Shown here piece after piece: positions 1 to 5,620 of a DNA stretch of 5,847 nucleotides. Position numbers and translations under genes: made by a program. Position 1 is the stretch's first letter; every line of letters starts with the position of its first letter. The stretch lies in NCBI GenBank assembly GCA_017541365.1, contig JAFXZF010000082.1, forward strand, positions 1-5,847, in the 5' to 3' direction. The notes under the pieces were generated by a model. It worked only from the letters and a program-made list of their open reading frames with translations, was not told the DNA's origin and ran no database searches. Origin of the DNA: Prevotella sp. GTDB taxonomy: Bacteria; Bacteroidota; Bacteroidia; Bacteroidales; Bacteroidaceae.

Positions 1-27
1 GGCATAGAAGCGACGATAGTTCTGCAT
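1..27 (-). CDS. Partial early-operon gene, first 9 codons only
   Basis: An ATG at 27-25 opens a frame reading MQNYRRFYA that runs off the left edge. It begins three bases after the stop codon of the upstream membrane-protein gene, as expected for the next gene of a compact operon. The start resembles, from memory only, small phage proteins of Bacteroidales Mu-like phages that begin with a similar aromatic-rich segment. No function can be assigned from nine residues. A competing start is the ATG at 34-32 in another frame (MSYAELSSLLC), which overlaps the upstream stop as ATGA. Both frames stay open to the edge, so the choice is uncertain. Confidence 0.4.
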
Positions 28-30
28 AGC

Positions 31-261
31 TCATGGGAGTTGGTTAATTACTTCTTCCATCTTGTTGCAGGATCTTCTTAATCCTTCCTCATAACCGAGG
101 ACTGCTCCTACGAATAATCCTGCTACGGCACAGAGGACTGCTCCTGCCAATGGAGCGATAATCGCATACACATACACCAATGGATTCCACCATCTGGATA
201 CGGAACGCTCACTGTCTTTGTTCTCATTCTTCATAATTGTCTTAGTTAAGATGTTAAACAT
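31..261 (-). CDS. Small membrane protein with a glycine-rich transmembrane segment
   Basis: The product is 76 residues from the ATG at 261, or 67 residues if translation starts at the internal ATG at 234 (Met10), which gives a more typical polar start (MKNENKDSE). A charged, Ser/Arg-rich N-terminal tail is followed by a long hydrophobic stretch at about residues 27-56. That stretch has small residues at close intervals (AGAVLCAVAGLFVGAVLG), which suggests one tightly packing helix or a short hairpin. A charged tail (YEEGLRRSCNKMEEV) follows. No family is recognised. The 261 start overlaps the stop of a 12-codon frame as TAATG, which favours it through coupling. The gene lies late in the leftward early operon. 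Small membrane proteins at such positions in phages can act in superinfection exclusion or host takeover, but nothing here proves that. Confidence 0.65.
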   Translation of the reverse strand: MFNILTKTIMKNENKDSERSVSRWWNPLVYVYAIIAPLAGAVLCAVAGLFVGAVLGYEEGLRRSCNKMEEVINQLP

Positions 262-299
262 TATTCTCGTTGTTCCTGTGTCAAGTCCTTTGCCGTCAT
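261..299 (-). CDS. Possible 12-residue leader or coupling ORF
   Basis: A frame of 12 codons plus stop (MTAKDLTQEQRE) fills exactly the gap between the zinc-ribbon gene and the small membrane-protein gene. Its ATG overlaps the upstream stop as ATGA (299-296), and its TAA overlaps the downstream ATG as TAATG (263-259). This double coupling would let a ribosome pass through without leaving the message. It may be a translated spacer with no peptide function, or a coincidence in a short gap. No domain can be expected at this length. Confidence 0.25.
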   Translation of the reverse strand: MTAKDLTQEQRE

Positions 300-520
300 G
301 CGTCCACCCCCTTCCATTCTATGGTTATCACTGGCTGCATCTTACCGGTTCCCTCGCACATAGGACAAGGTTCCTTCACAGAGTTATAGGCTCCGTCACG
401 TTGCCAGAACCAACCGTTCCCACAGCAGTAGTTGCACTGCTGCACAAGCCCCATCAAGCGTTCATGCTTGGTCTTCATACTGGGGCTGCTCAATTCCAAT
501 ACTTGCTTTGTCTTACTCAT
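296..520 (-). CDS. DnaJ-type zinc-ribbon small protein
   Basis: The product is 74 residues. Two CxxCxGxG repeats are visible: C29-x2-C32-x-G34-x-G36 and C52-x2-C55-x-G57-x-G59. This is the cysteine-rich zinc-finger signature of DnaJ/Hsp40, here without any J domain. The four cysteines should bind one zinc ion, with C33 as an extra cysteine. A basic N-terminal helix (about residues 15-28) precedes the zinc site and a short beta-like tail (VITIEWKG) follows it. The ATG at 520 is chosen because it overlaps the stop of the upstream DUF4406-like gene as ATGA. An in-frame TTG at 526 would add two residues but is less likely. The protein probably mediates a protein or nucleic-acid contact. Free-standing small proteins with this motif are common in phage early regions, but the partner cannot be read from the sequence. 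Confidence 0.8.
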   Translation of the reverse strand: MSKTKQVLELSSPSMKTKHERLMGLVQQCNYCCGNGWFWQRDGAYNSVKEPCPMCEGTGKMQPVITIEWKGVDA

Positions 521-876
521 ACCCAATGTAAAGCTTTATTGCCGAACATTATCATTTGTTTTACCTTTAGACCTATTGCCTCGGCAAAGCACAACTCTGC
601 TCTTGCCCCTGGGCTGTCATCCCAGTCAGGCAGTAGGCAAATGATGTCACACTGTTGCAATGCCATGATGTCAAGCAGTAGTATCTCCCTGTAGAAGGTT
701 GTGCCCTTAGCCTTTGCTGTATTCTCCGCTATTGCGCCGTAGCCGCTTGTGGTAGGGTTGAATACCTTATATCCCTTTGCCTTCAGGAACTTCTCTGCAC
801 TGGCAAACTTCTCACGGGTTGCTTCACTCAGAACCTCTTCACCAATCTTGCCACTGATATATACTTTTTTATTCAT
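517..876 (-). CDS. DUF4406 / nucleoside 2-deoxyribosyltransferase-like protein
   Basis: The product is 119 residues with the features of the DUF4406 branch of the nucleoside 2-deoxyribosyltransferase fold. An opening strand-loop YISGKI (residues 6-11) is followed by a helix, then KGYKVFNPT (34-42), then the helix YREILLLDIMALQQCD (62-77). The signature LPDWDDSPGARAELCFAEAIGL (82-103) splits into a strand, a substrate loop, and a helix carrying E94, which sits where the family has its catalytic glutamate. Relatives exchange or hydrolyse the base of deoxynucleosides; the substrate of DUF4406 proteins is unknown. The ATG at 876 is chosen because the homology-like segment starts there and it overlaps the small Cys-rich gene by 8 bases. 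A longer in-frame start (TTG at 951) would run through that gene. The stop overlaps the next ATG as ATGA. A role in phage nucleotide metabolism or base exchange is an inference. Confidence 0.8.
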   Translation of the reverse strand: MNKKVYISGKIGEEVLSEATREKFASAEKFLKAKGYKVFNPTTSGYGAIAENTAKAKGTTFYREILLLDIMALQQCDIICLLPDWDDSPGARAELCFAEAIGLKVKQMIMFGNKALHWV

Positions 877-988
877 CTTTTCTGTTTTTTTTCGGCTTAC
901 GCCATTTGCATTCATCACATTGAAAGTGCCCCATGCCGTCACAGTTGCCAAGGCAACGACCTTTCTGATAATCCCTACAATCTACCAT
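869..988 (-). CDS. 39-residue cysteine-rich protein, probably zinc-binding
   Basis: An ATG at 988 opens a 39-codon frame ending in TAA at 871-869. It starts two bases after the stop of the P-loop ATPase gene and overlaps the start of the DUF4406-like gene by 8 bases, so it fills the only gap between them. Five cysteines and one histidine are spaced like a metal site: C4, C12-x3-C16, H21, C24-x2-C27, followed by W29 and a very basic tail (RKPKKNRK). The arrangement (CRDYQKGRCLGNC, then HFQCDECKW) would suit one zinc ion, and the basic tail would suit nucleic-acid contact. The gene is short enough to be missed by usual length cut-offs. No family is named with confidence. The case rests on its exact fit into the operon and its cysteine pattern. 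Confidence 0.75.
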   Translation of the reverse strand: MVDCRDYQKGRCLGNCDGMGHFQCDECKWRKPKKNRKDE

Positions 989-990
989 AC

Positions 991-1611
991 CTACACGTTG
1001 TTTGTTGTCCTTAATACTCCTTCTTCCCATACTACGAAGCTGTTACCTGCATCGGGATTGAAACGTCCCTGACAGTAAGCACGGAAACCGACGACTCGAA
1101 CTTTTATTCCTGCTTTATAGCGTAGCCTGACGGCTGGCTTTCCTAAAGGTTGCCCTTTGGCTTCCTGACTGATAAATATGAAGCTCTTCTTCGGGAATGC
1201 CTCTAACAAGGCTTTTGTCTCTGGCCATTCCCAACCTGCATCCTGGAATGAATCAACTATGATGAACTTTGCTGAGTGGCGTTTCTTCAGCCTGTTTTGC
1301 AAATCTTCCACCGTGTCATTGGTCGCTACACGGAACCATCCCTGCTTCTTGTCAAGACCGAATCTAAGCAAACGCTCCTGAAAGCTCTGGCTTACGCCTT
1401 CCTCGTAGCTCATATAGAGCACCTGACCATAGTTGGTCAGCTCATGTGCCAGTTGCATTACGAAAGAGCTCTTACCGCTGGCAGACGCACCGCTGATGAA
1501 CCAAATGGAGTTTTCTTCAGGCAAACCGAAAGCTTTCTCCCAGCGACCACCCCACGGCAGCGTCTTGTAGGTCTTCTTGATTATCTCCTTTGGACTGTAC
1601 GCTCGTTTCAT
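991..1611 (-). CDS. RecA/KaiC-like P-loop ATPase
   Basis: The product is 206 residues, about the size of a bare RecA-type ATPase core. Walker A is GASASGKS (41-48). After the next strand comes YMSYEE (66-71), whose glutamates sit where RecA-fold enzymes carry the catalytic Glu. Walker B is KFIIVD (115-120), followed by S121, and FIFISQEAKG (144-153) looks like the following strand and sensor loop. An N-terminal segment (LPWGGRWEKAFGLPEENSIWFISG) resembles the lead-in of DnaB/KaiC/RadA-type domains. The C-terminal part is basic and beta-rich. The gene overlaps the MuB stop as ATGA, so it is coupled to the transposition genes. Phage Mu has no equivalent directly after B. It could be a recombinase-like (Sak4-type), helicase-loader or remodelling ATPase; I cannot choose among these from sequence alone. 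Confidence 0.8.
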   Translation of the reverse strand: MKRAYSPKEIIKKTYKTLPWGGRWEKAFGLPEENSIWFISGASASGKSSFVMQLAHELTNYGQVLYMSYEEGVSQSFQERLLRFGLDKKQGWFRVATNDTVEDLQNRLKKRHSAKFIIVDSFQDAGWEWPETKALLEAFPKKSFIFISQEAKGQPLGKPAVRLRYKAGIKVRVVGFRAYCQGRFNPDAGNSFVVWEEGVLRTTNNV

Positions 1612-2486
1612 ACCGCACTCTTTTTTATTTTCTCGATTTCCGTATATACTCGCCTCAGACCGCCACCGCTCTTGCGGACTATCTGACCGATATCGGTTCC
1701 CTCGGGCGCATTGACCTTTGCCACTATGCGAGCCTGTTCCAGAAGGAAATCCCTGCGGTCGTCTTCCTGCTCTGGGGTCACCCTGCTGTACTTACCGCCA
1801 TAGCGTGAGAATATCTCTGCGTAACCCACCTTCCTGCCTTCCACGTTCCTGTTTATCTTGGCTGCAAGTCCGTCAGCTCCCATCATATACCACCCGCAGC
1901 ACATCTCAGTCGCGTTCCACAGGGCTTTTAACTCAAGGAATGCCTCATACTGAAGGTCACCTGCCTCATCGAGCACAACCAAAGGGCGTTCCATTGAGCG
2001 GAGGTAATAGATAAGATCCTCGTAGGTGTCCTGGTACTTGCTCGTGGTTCCCACGCCGAACTCCATTGCTATCTTCTTCACCAGAGCCCTCTTGGTCTTC
2101 ACCTGTGAACAGTCGATATACACGGCGTTCCTATGCTCGTTCACGTACCAGCGTGCCGTGTAGGTCTTGCCGATGTTCGGCAGGTCGCACAGTATCACGC
2201 TAAGGCTTCTGTCCTGGCAAGTCTCAAGCTGCTTGTTGATATACTTGAAGGTCTCGGTCTTTGCACCCTTCCACTCTATGGTGTCGCGGAGGTTAACATC
2301 AAGCCTTCGGGCTATGTTCACCCAGTTGGCATCACTAAGCACCTTCTCCGTCTGACCATTCTTCAGACTGTTATACACACTCGCGGAAATACCAAGCACG
2401 GCTGCGTGTTTCGCATCGCTCGGATAGTTCGCGCGGTTGGCGACTATCGCCTCCAGAATCCGCTTTTTTATCGCTGTTGTAATCAT
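1608..2486 (-). CDS. MuB-like AAA+ ATPase, transposition target-selection protein
   Basis: The product is 292 residues, close to the 312 of Mu B. MuB-type proteins polymerise on DNA with ATP, deliver target DNA to MuA, stimulate its strand transfer, and contribute to target immunity. The N-terminal region (about 22-66) reads as a helix-turn-helix: an HAAVLGISASVYNSLKNGQ helix pair, then NWVNIARRLDVN. The ATPase core has Walker A DLPNIGKT (101-108), in which the usual first glycine is Asp101. Walker B is LVVLDE (169-174), followed by AGDL. A sensor-like strand (CCGWYMMGAD) follows, then FSRYGGKYSRVTP. The C-terminal helical part (GTDIGQIVRKSGGGLRRVYTEIEKI) matches the C-terminal position of the Mu B DNA/A-interaction domain. 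It lies 35 bases after the MuA stop and overlaps the next gene as ATGA. The context with MuA makes the assignment strong. Confidence 0.9.
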   Translation of the reverse strand: MITTAIKKRILEAIVANRANYPSDAKHAAVLGISASVYNSLKNGQTEKVLSDANWVNIARRLDVNLRDTIEWKGAKTETFKYINKQLETCQDRSLSVILCDLPNIGKTYTARWYVNEHRNAVYIDCSQVKTKRALVKKIAMEFGVGTTSKYQDTYEDLIYYLRSMERPLVVLDEAGDLQYEAFLELKALWNATEMCCGWYMMGADGLAAKINRNVEGRKVGYAEIFSRYGGKYSRVTPEQEDDRRDFLLEQARIVAKVNAPEGTDIGQIVRKSGGGLRRVYTEIEKIKKSAV

Positions 2487-2521
2487 ATTCTAACGGCGTT
2501 TTAATGGTTTAACAATCGTGT

Positions 2522-4534
2522 TTACATATCTTCAATCGCCCTGTCTTCCGTATCCATCGAAGCATACAGGGCTTCATGTTCCGTGTGTTGTGGCGTTACC
2601 GCAACAGCCTCCAGTTCCTCTTCTTCCGTTGGTGTTCCATTTGGATCCTTAACTTTCCGCATCACTCCAACGCTCTCGATCTCATGCTCACGTACATACT
2701 TCTCGAACTTCGCTATCTTCTTGCGCTGCTCTATGTACTTCACCATGTCATCCTCGGTCTGCTCTGACAGTACGCGGTTGTAGGTCTCAACCTTCTCCAC
2801 CGTGTCAATGTACTTGTCGCCTTGGAAGATGTACACCTCCGATGGCTTGCCTTCCACATCTGGCATATAGTAGGCTGTCACCTTGTAGTCGTTAGGTCTC
2901 AGCTTCTCCAGTACGCTCGTGTCACTCAGCCACCAGTCCTCGTATGCCACACGCACCGTTGAGTTCCTCTTGATGCTCGTCTCTACGCTCTCACCTATAT
3001 ACCTTGCCAGCGTAATGTTGTCAAGAGGCTGAAGGTCTGGATTGATTCGCTCACTGAGCACATCCCACCTCGTCATGCCGGGGAACTTCTTCTGATTAGG
3101 GTGCAACTGGTGATTCCACTCATAGTTGTCAGCCATGTCATCTGCCACAAGCTCATCAAAGCCGAAATACTCCTTGTCCTCGTAGAGTTCGTTGGTCTCA
3201 TCGCTTACCTTGATGTATTCCTGTCGCCACTTGCCCTTGCCGTAGAAACGGCCTATTCCCGTGTGGTTCTTATGGATCACGCTGCGCTTCTTCGCACCGT
3301 TAAGAGGCTCGGCATACTTCTCCTGTGAGTTCTGCGGGGCGCAGAAATGAACGAACTTGAACACCTCACCTGCCTGAAGGAATCCTTCCTTGTACTGCGT
3401 CATAAGGTGGTTCTCCACCTCAATGGCTGCCGGCATTCCCCAGCCGTTCCCTGCAATCAGCCTGAACATGTCACGGAAGCAGTCCACAACCAGTCCCTCG
3501 TCCTTCTTGCGACCGTATGATGCACCTATCACGCATTGGCTTACCACATCGTAGGCATAGTAGGCGTGTATCCTCTGCTTGGTGTCCTTCAGCTTTCGCG
3601 TCAGGTCAACGTCATCCATCGTTATCTGTGACAACGACCAGTCACCGCCGTGCCTGTGTACGTGTGGCATCTGCTCATGCATGAAGGTTGTCCAGCTCGT
3701 AAGCGATTTCTCCACGAGCATCCTTGTAGCCGGCTCGTTGAGGATGTTGCTGATCGTGCTCTCGCTCAGGCTCAGAGGATCTCCGTTCTTATCAACGAAC
3801 TCTTCAGGGTTCATCAGTTCGCCTGTCTGGTAGTTCCACACATCAAGCTCACCGCATACAAATGCCAGATACATCTCATGCACGTTGCTGTTGTATGGCT
3901 TGTTGGGGAGTACTGCAAGGCTGCGTACCAGTATCACGACCTTCATGCTCACCTTCCTTGCGCTCTGGTTTCCGAACTTGCCGCTGATCAGGCAGCCATA
4001 TCCGTCACGCTTGTACTCGTTCACCTTCTTCCTGAAGCGTAGCGTGCTCGCTGGCAACGTGTGACCGTACTCCTCGCGCAATGATTCTATGGCATTTGCC
4101 ATTTGCTCCCAGTTGTACTTGTCGCCCATCAGCTTGCGCGTGGTCGCTGCACGCTCATACAGACGGATGCAGCAGTTCAGCACACTCGCGTTCACCACAT
4201 ACTCGCGAATCTTCTCCGCCGGAAGGTCTAAGCCTGCTTGCTCCCTGCTGTGGAAATATGCCATCGCACTCTGGTCAATCTCGTAGTTGCTACGCACCCA
4301 GCCCTTCAGATGGGCAAGCTTCGAATCGGGATAGCGTTCCTGAACCTTTGCCTTGTATTCGAGGGGAAGGCTGTCAACGGCAACAAGCGCATACTGCCCG
4401 ACGGCACCGCCACCGCGACGCACCACCTCGATGCGGCCACGGTTCACCCAGTTACGGTAGTTCGACTGGCTTACAATGCCACCATCTACCAGCTCACGGG
4501 CGCTTATACACCACTTATTCCCGTAATACTCCAT
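2522..4534 (-). CDS. Mu-type DDE transposase (MuA-like)
   Basis: The product is 670 residues, against 663 for Mu A. MuA binds the phage end sites, pairs them in a tetrameric transpososome, nicks the 3' ends and joins them to target DNA. An N-terminal winged-helix-like domain (about 8-70) contains WCISARELV, a Gly/Arg-rich wing (RRGGGAVGQY) and SLPLEYKAKVQERY, like the Mu A N-terminal end/enhancer-binding domain. The integrase-fold catalytic core starts near 300. Candidate acidic residues are D307/D308 in ITMDDVD, E372/E374 in AAIEVENHL, and E405 or E408 in SQEKYAEPLNGAKKR; the second position is Glu where MuA has Asp. A beta-barrel-like segment (about 525-580) and a charged helical C-terminus (about 585-670, EDDMVKYIEQRKKIAKFEKYV) match the places of the Mu A non-specific DNA-binding and MuB/ClpX-contact regions. 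The start at 4534 is fixed by a perfect Shine-Dalgarno six bases upstream. Confidence 0.93.
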   Translation of the reverse strand: MEYYGNKWCISARELVDGGIVSQSNYRNWVNRGRIEVVRRGGGAVGQYALVAVDSLPLEYKAKVQERYPDSKLAHLKGWVRSNYEIDQSAMAYFHSREQAGLDLPAEKIREYVVNASVLNCCIRLYERAATTRKLMGDKYNWEQMANAIESLREEYGHTLPASTLRFRKKVNEYKRDGYGCLISGKFGNQSARKVSMKVVILVRSLAVLPNKPYNSNVHEMYLAFVCGELDVWNYQTGELMNPEEFVDKNGDPLSLSESTISNILNEPATRMLVEKSLTSWTTFMHEQMPHVHRHGGDWSLSQITMDDVDLTRKLKDTKQRIHAYYAYDVVSQCVIGASYGRKKDEGLVVDCFRDMFRLIAGNGWGMPAAIEVENHLMTQYKEGFLQAGEVFKFVHFCAPQNSQEKYAEPLNGAKKRSVIHKNHTGIGRFYGKGKWRQEYIKVSDETNELYEDKEYFGFDELVADDMADNYEWNHQLHPNQKKFPGMTRWDVLSERINPDLQPLDNITLARYIGESVETSIKRNSTVRVAYEDWWLSDTSVLEKLRPNDYKVTAYYMPDVEGKPSEVYIFQGDKYIDTVEKVETYNRVLSEQTEDDMVKYIEQRKKIAKFEKYVREHEIESVGVMRKVKDPNGTPTEEEELEAVAVTPQHTEHEALYASMDTEDRAIEDM

Positions 4535-4540
4535 CTCTGA

Positions 4541-4549
4541 TCCTCCTTA
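4541..4549 (-). promoter_or_regulatory. Perfect Shine-Dalgarno site of the transposase gene
   Basis: The minus strand reads TAAGGAGGA six bases before the MuA ATG, a full match to the usual bacterial 16S 3'-end complement. Its first three bases are also the stop codon of the upstream gene. The other genes of the window lack such a site and have AT-rich leaders, as is usual in Bacteroidetes. The site decides the MuA start and allows re-initiation after the upstream stop. Confidence 0.85.
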
Positions 4550-4939
4550 CACCAGATTGCGTGCGTAGTTCTGAAGGGTAGGGATATCACTCACAAGCAC
4601 CTCCTCATAGCTATATCGAGGCTCGCCCTTGAACGTGATCTTGCCCCCGCCTGTATTAAGGCTTATCTCTATCACGGCACCATTGCCGAAATACTGGCGC
4701 ATGAAACGCTCACCGCCTTCCTGCGTGTCATAGAATATCTCCTCTTCCGGTATCGCAGCCTCTATCCAGCCACCCATCTCCTCGCGAGCCGTGTGTTGGA
4801 TCTTCCTTGCCAACAAGGTCTGGCTCTCAAAGCAGAGTGCCTTCATCACCATGCGGTCTGAACACTGGAAAATCTCCTCCAGCTTTTTCTTGTTCTCTAA
4901 GGATACCTTGATGATCCTCTTGCATTTTCTTTTTCCCAT
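4547..4939 (-). CDS. Conserved-looking phage protein with possible helix-turn-helix segment
   Basis: The product is 130 residues from the ATG at 4939. An in-frame extension to 5062 would run into the upstream membrane-protein gene and is rejected. It opens with a basic segment (MGKRKCKRIIKVS), then a helical stretch at about residues 15-55 (LEEIFQCSDRMVMKALCFESQTLLARKIQHTA) patterned like a helix-turn-helix, with the turn near CSD. The rest looks alpha/beta and acidic, with a glycine-rich turn (SLNTGGGKITF). No family is named. Its place directly before MuA, 12 bases away and ending in the transposase Shine-Dalgarno, would fit an early regulator in the role of Mu Ner or a transposition helper. 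Both ideas come from position, not homology. Confidence 0.75.
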   Translation of the reverse strand: MGKRKCKRIIKVSLENKKKLEEIFQCSDRMVMKALCFESQTLLARKIQHTAREEMGGWIEAAIPEEEIFYDTQEGGERFMRQYFGNGAVIEISLNTGGGKITFKGEPRYSYEEVLVSDIPTLQNYARNLV

Positions 4940-4964
4940 AATCGTTATTGTTTTTAAGGTTGAA

Positions 4965-5177
4965 CTAAAACACCAACAGGTGAAGACCGTAACCCGTTGC
5001 GCATCCGAGCGCATCAAATAGCAGATCCATCCAGCACCAGTGGCCGTAACTCTGTTTATCACACCATTCCTTCGTCAGGGCTGCACCCACCGCACACGCT
5101 ACTCCGTACAATCCTGCAAAGGAAACAAGGAGGCAGACGGCAAAGTGCTTCAAGCTGTTCTTGTCAACATGTTTCAT
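4965..5177 (-). CDS. Small two-helix membrane protein, VanZ/DUF2279-like motif
   Basis: The product is 70 residues. Two hydrophobic helices are visible, about 11-34 and 50-69. The loop between them reads TKEWCDKQSYGHWCWMDLLFDALGCATG. The pattern K36-E37, D40, then D51, D55 and G58 recalls the K-E-x-x-D ... D-x-x-x-(D/N)-x-x-G motif of VanZ-like and DUF2279 membrane proteins. The protein is much shorter than those families, so the link is tentative. The ATG at 5177 has an A/G-rich leader without a clear Shine-Dalgarno. The gene ends 25 bases before the next start, so the two are probably co-transcribed from the leftward early promoter. The function is unknown; modifying the host envelope or blocking superinfection are possible but unproven. 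Confidence 0.75.
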   Translation of the reverse strand: MKHVDKNSLKHFAVCLLVSFAGLYGVACAVGAALTKEWCDKQSYGHWCWMDLLFDALGCATGYGLHLLVF

Positions 5178-5229
5178 ACTCTTCTTTCTTTTTGTTGTTA
5201 AAATATTCTTATTTCTCGATTTTTTTTAC

Positions 5230-5237
5230 TAACTTTG
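5230..5237 (+). promoter_or_regulatory. Possible -7 element of a rightward promoter
   Basis: TAACTTTG fits the Bacteroidetes -7 consensus TAnnTTTG exactly and lies 32 bases before the ATG of the plus-strand gene at 5270. No good -33 TTTG lies 19-21 bases upstream, so this is a half-supported promoter. A perfect 10-base palindrome (TGGCGCGCCA, 5236-5245) covers the expected transcription start. Confidence 0.3.
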
Positions 5238-5245
5238 GCGCGCCA
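5236..5245. repeat. GC-only-core palindrome TGGCGCGCCA
   Basis: A perfect 10-base palindrome sits in a strongly AT-rich leader, just downstream of a TAACTTTG element and overlapping the place where transcription would start. It could be a regulator-binding site, or chance. It lies between two genes that point away from each other. Confidence 0.35.
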
Positions 5246-5269
5246 TTCAATAATGAACTCAAAAGAAAT

Positions 5270-5620
5270 ATGTACCGATTCAAGGCAATAATTACAGTTC
5301 GTCAAGGACGCATTGCATCAGAGAAGAGTGAAGAGGCTCTTCGAAGCTACGCAGAGCATCTGTTGCTCTCCGTATTAAATCCTCTTCGTATATCATGTAA
5401 GCAATCCTTCGCTTACTACCATCCCGACGAGGAAGCCGAGATGAGAGGCATTGACTACGTGGAGCTGAATCTTCACATTTGGCGTGACTGCAAGCGATTC
5501 CGTTCAGTTGTTTCTTTGTCGCAGTTAGTTCGCGCTCTAAGCGACATATTCGACGGTACAGCTGACACACAAGTTCTCTGTCAGATTGAGGAACCTGTCG
5601 TTTCCTCATGTAATTCATAG
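5270..5620 (+). CDS. Possible plus-strand protein, antisense to the early transcript
   Basis: An ATG at 5270 gives 116 residues ending at TAG 5618-5620. The frame is open further upstream to 4997, but that part runs through the minus-strand membrane gene, so 5270 is preferred. The product reads like a folded alpha/beta protein: a first strand (RFKAIITVRQG), a long amphipathic helix (SEKSEEALRSYAEHLLLSVL), strands (CKQSFAYY, IDYVELNLHIW), and a helix (SLSQLVRALSDIF). Codon first positions are G-rich (about 36 of 117), as in real genes, and more so than in the opposing frame. A TAACTTTG promoter element lies upstream. It would be transcribed toward the repressor gene and opposite to the early operon. 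No family is recognised. It overlaps the minus-strand frame at 5292-5669 almost completely, so at least one of the two may be false. Confidence 0.55.
   Translation: MYRFKAIITVRQGRIASEKSEEALRSYAEHLLLSVLNPLRISCKQSFAYYHPDEEAEMRGIDYVELNLHIWRDCKRFRSVVSLSQLVRALSDIFDGTADTQVLCQIEEPVVSSCNS

Noticed and set aside
218..694. Plus-strand frame of 158 codons
   Set aside because: It is the reverse shadow of the zinc-ribbon and DUF4406-like genes, with low-complexity Ser/Pro/His composition and no promoter.
877..951. N-terminal extension of the DUF4406-like protein from a TTG start
   Set aside because: The extra 25 residues lie in another frame over the compact Cys-rich gene, and the recognisable fold starts at the ATG at 876.
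1276..2014. Plus-strand frames opposite the ATPase and MuB genes
   Set aside because: They overlap clear P-loop ATPase coding sequence and show no domain pattern.
4081..4581. Plus-strand frame of 166 codons opposite the transposase start
   Set aside because: It is Ser/Pro/Cys/His-rich, typical of an antisense shadow of a G+C-richer gene, and it lies over the well-supported MuA N-terminal domain.
4940..5062. N-terminal extension of the 130-residue gene before MuA
   Set aside because: It runs through the end of the membrane-protein gene, and its Cys/Trp-rich residues do not look like a continuation of the basic start at 4939.
5588..5607. Hairpin GAGGAA / TTCCTC near the end of the plus-strand gene as a terminator
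   Set aside because: The stem is only six pairs with an 8-base loop and no following T-run.
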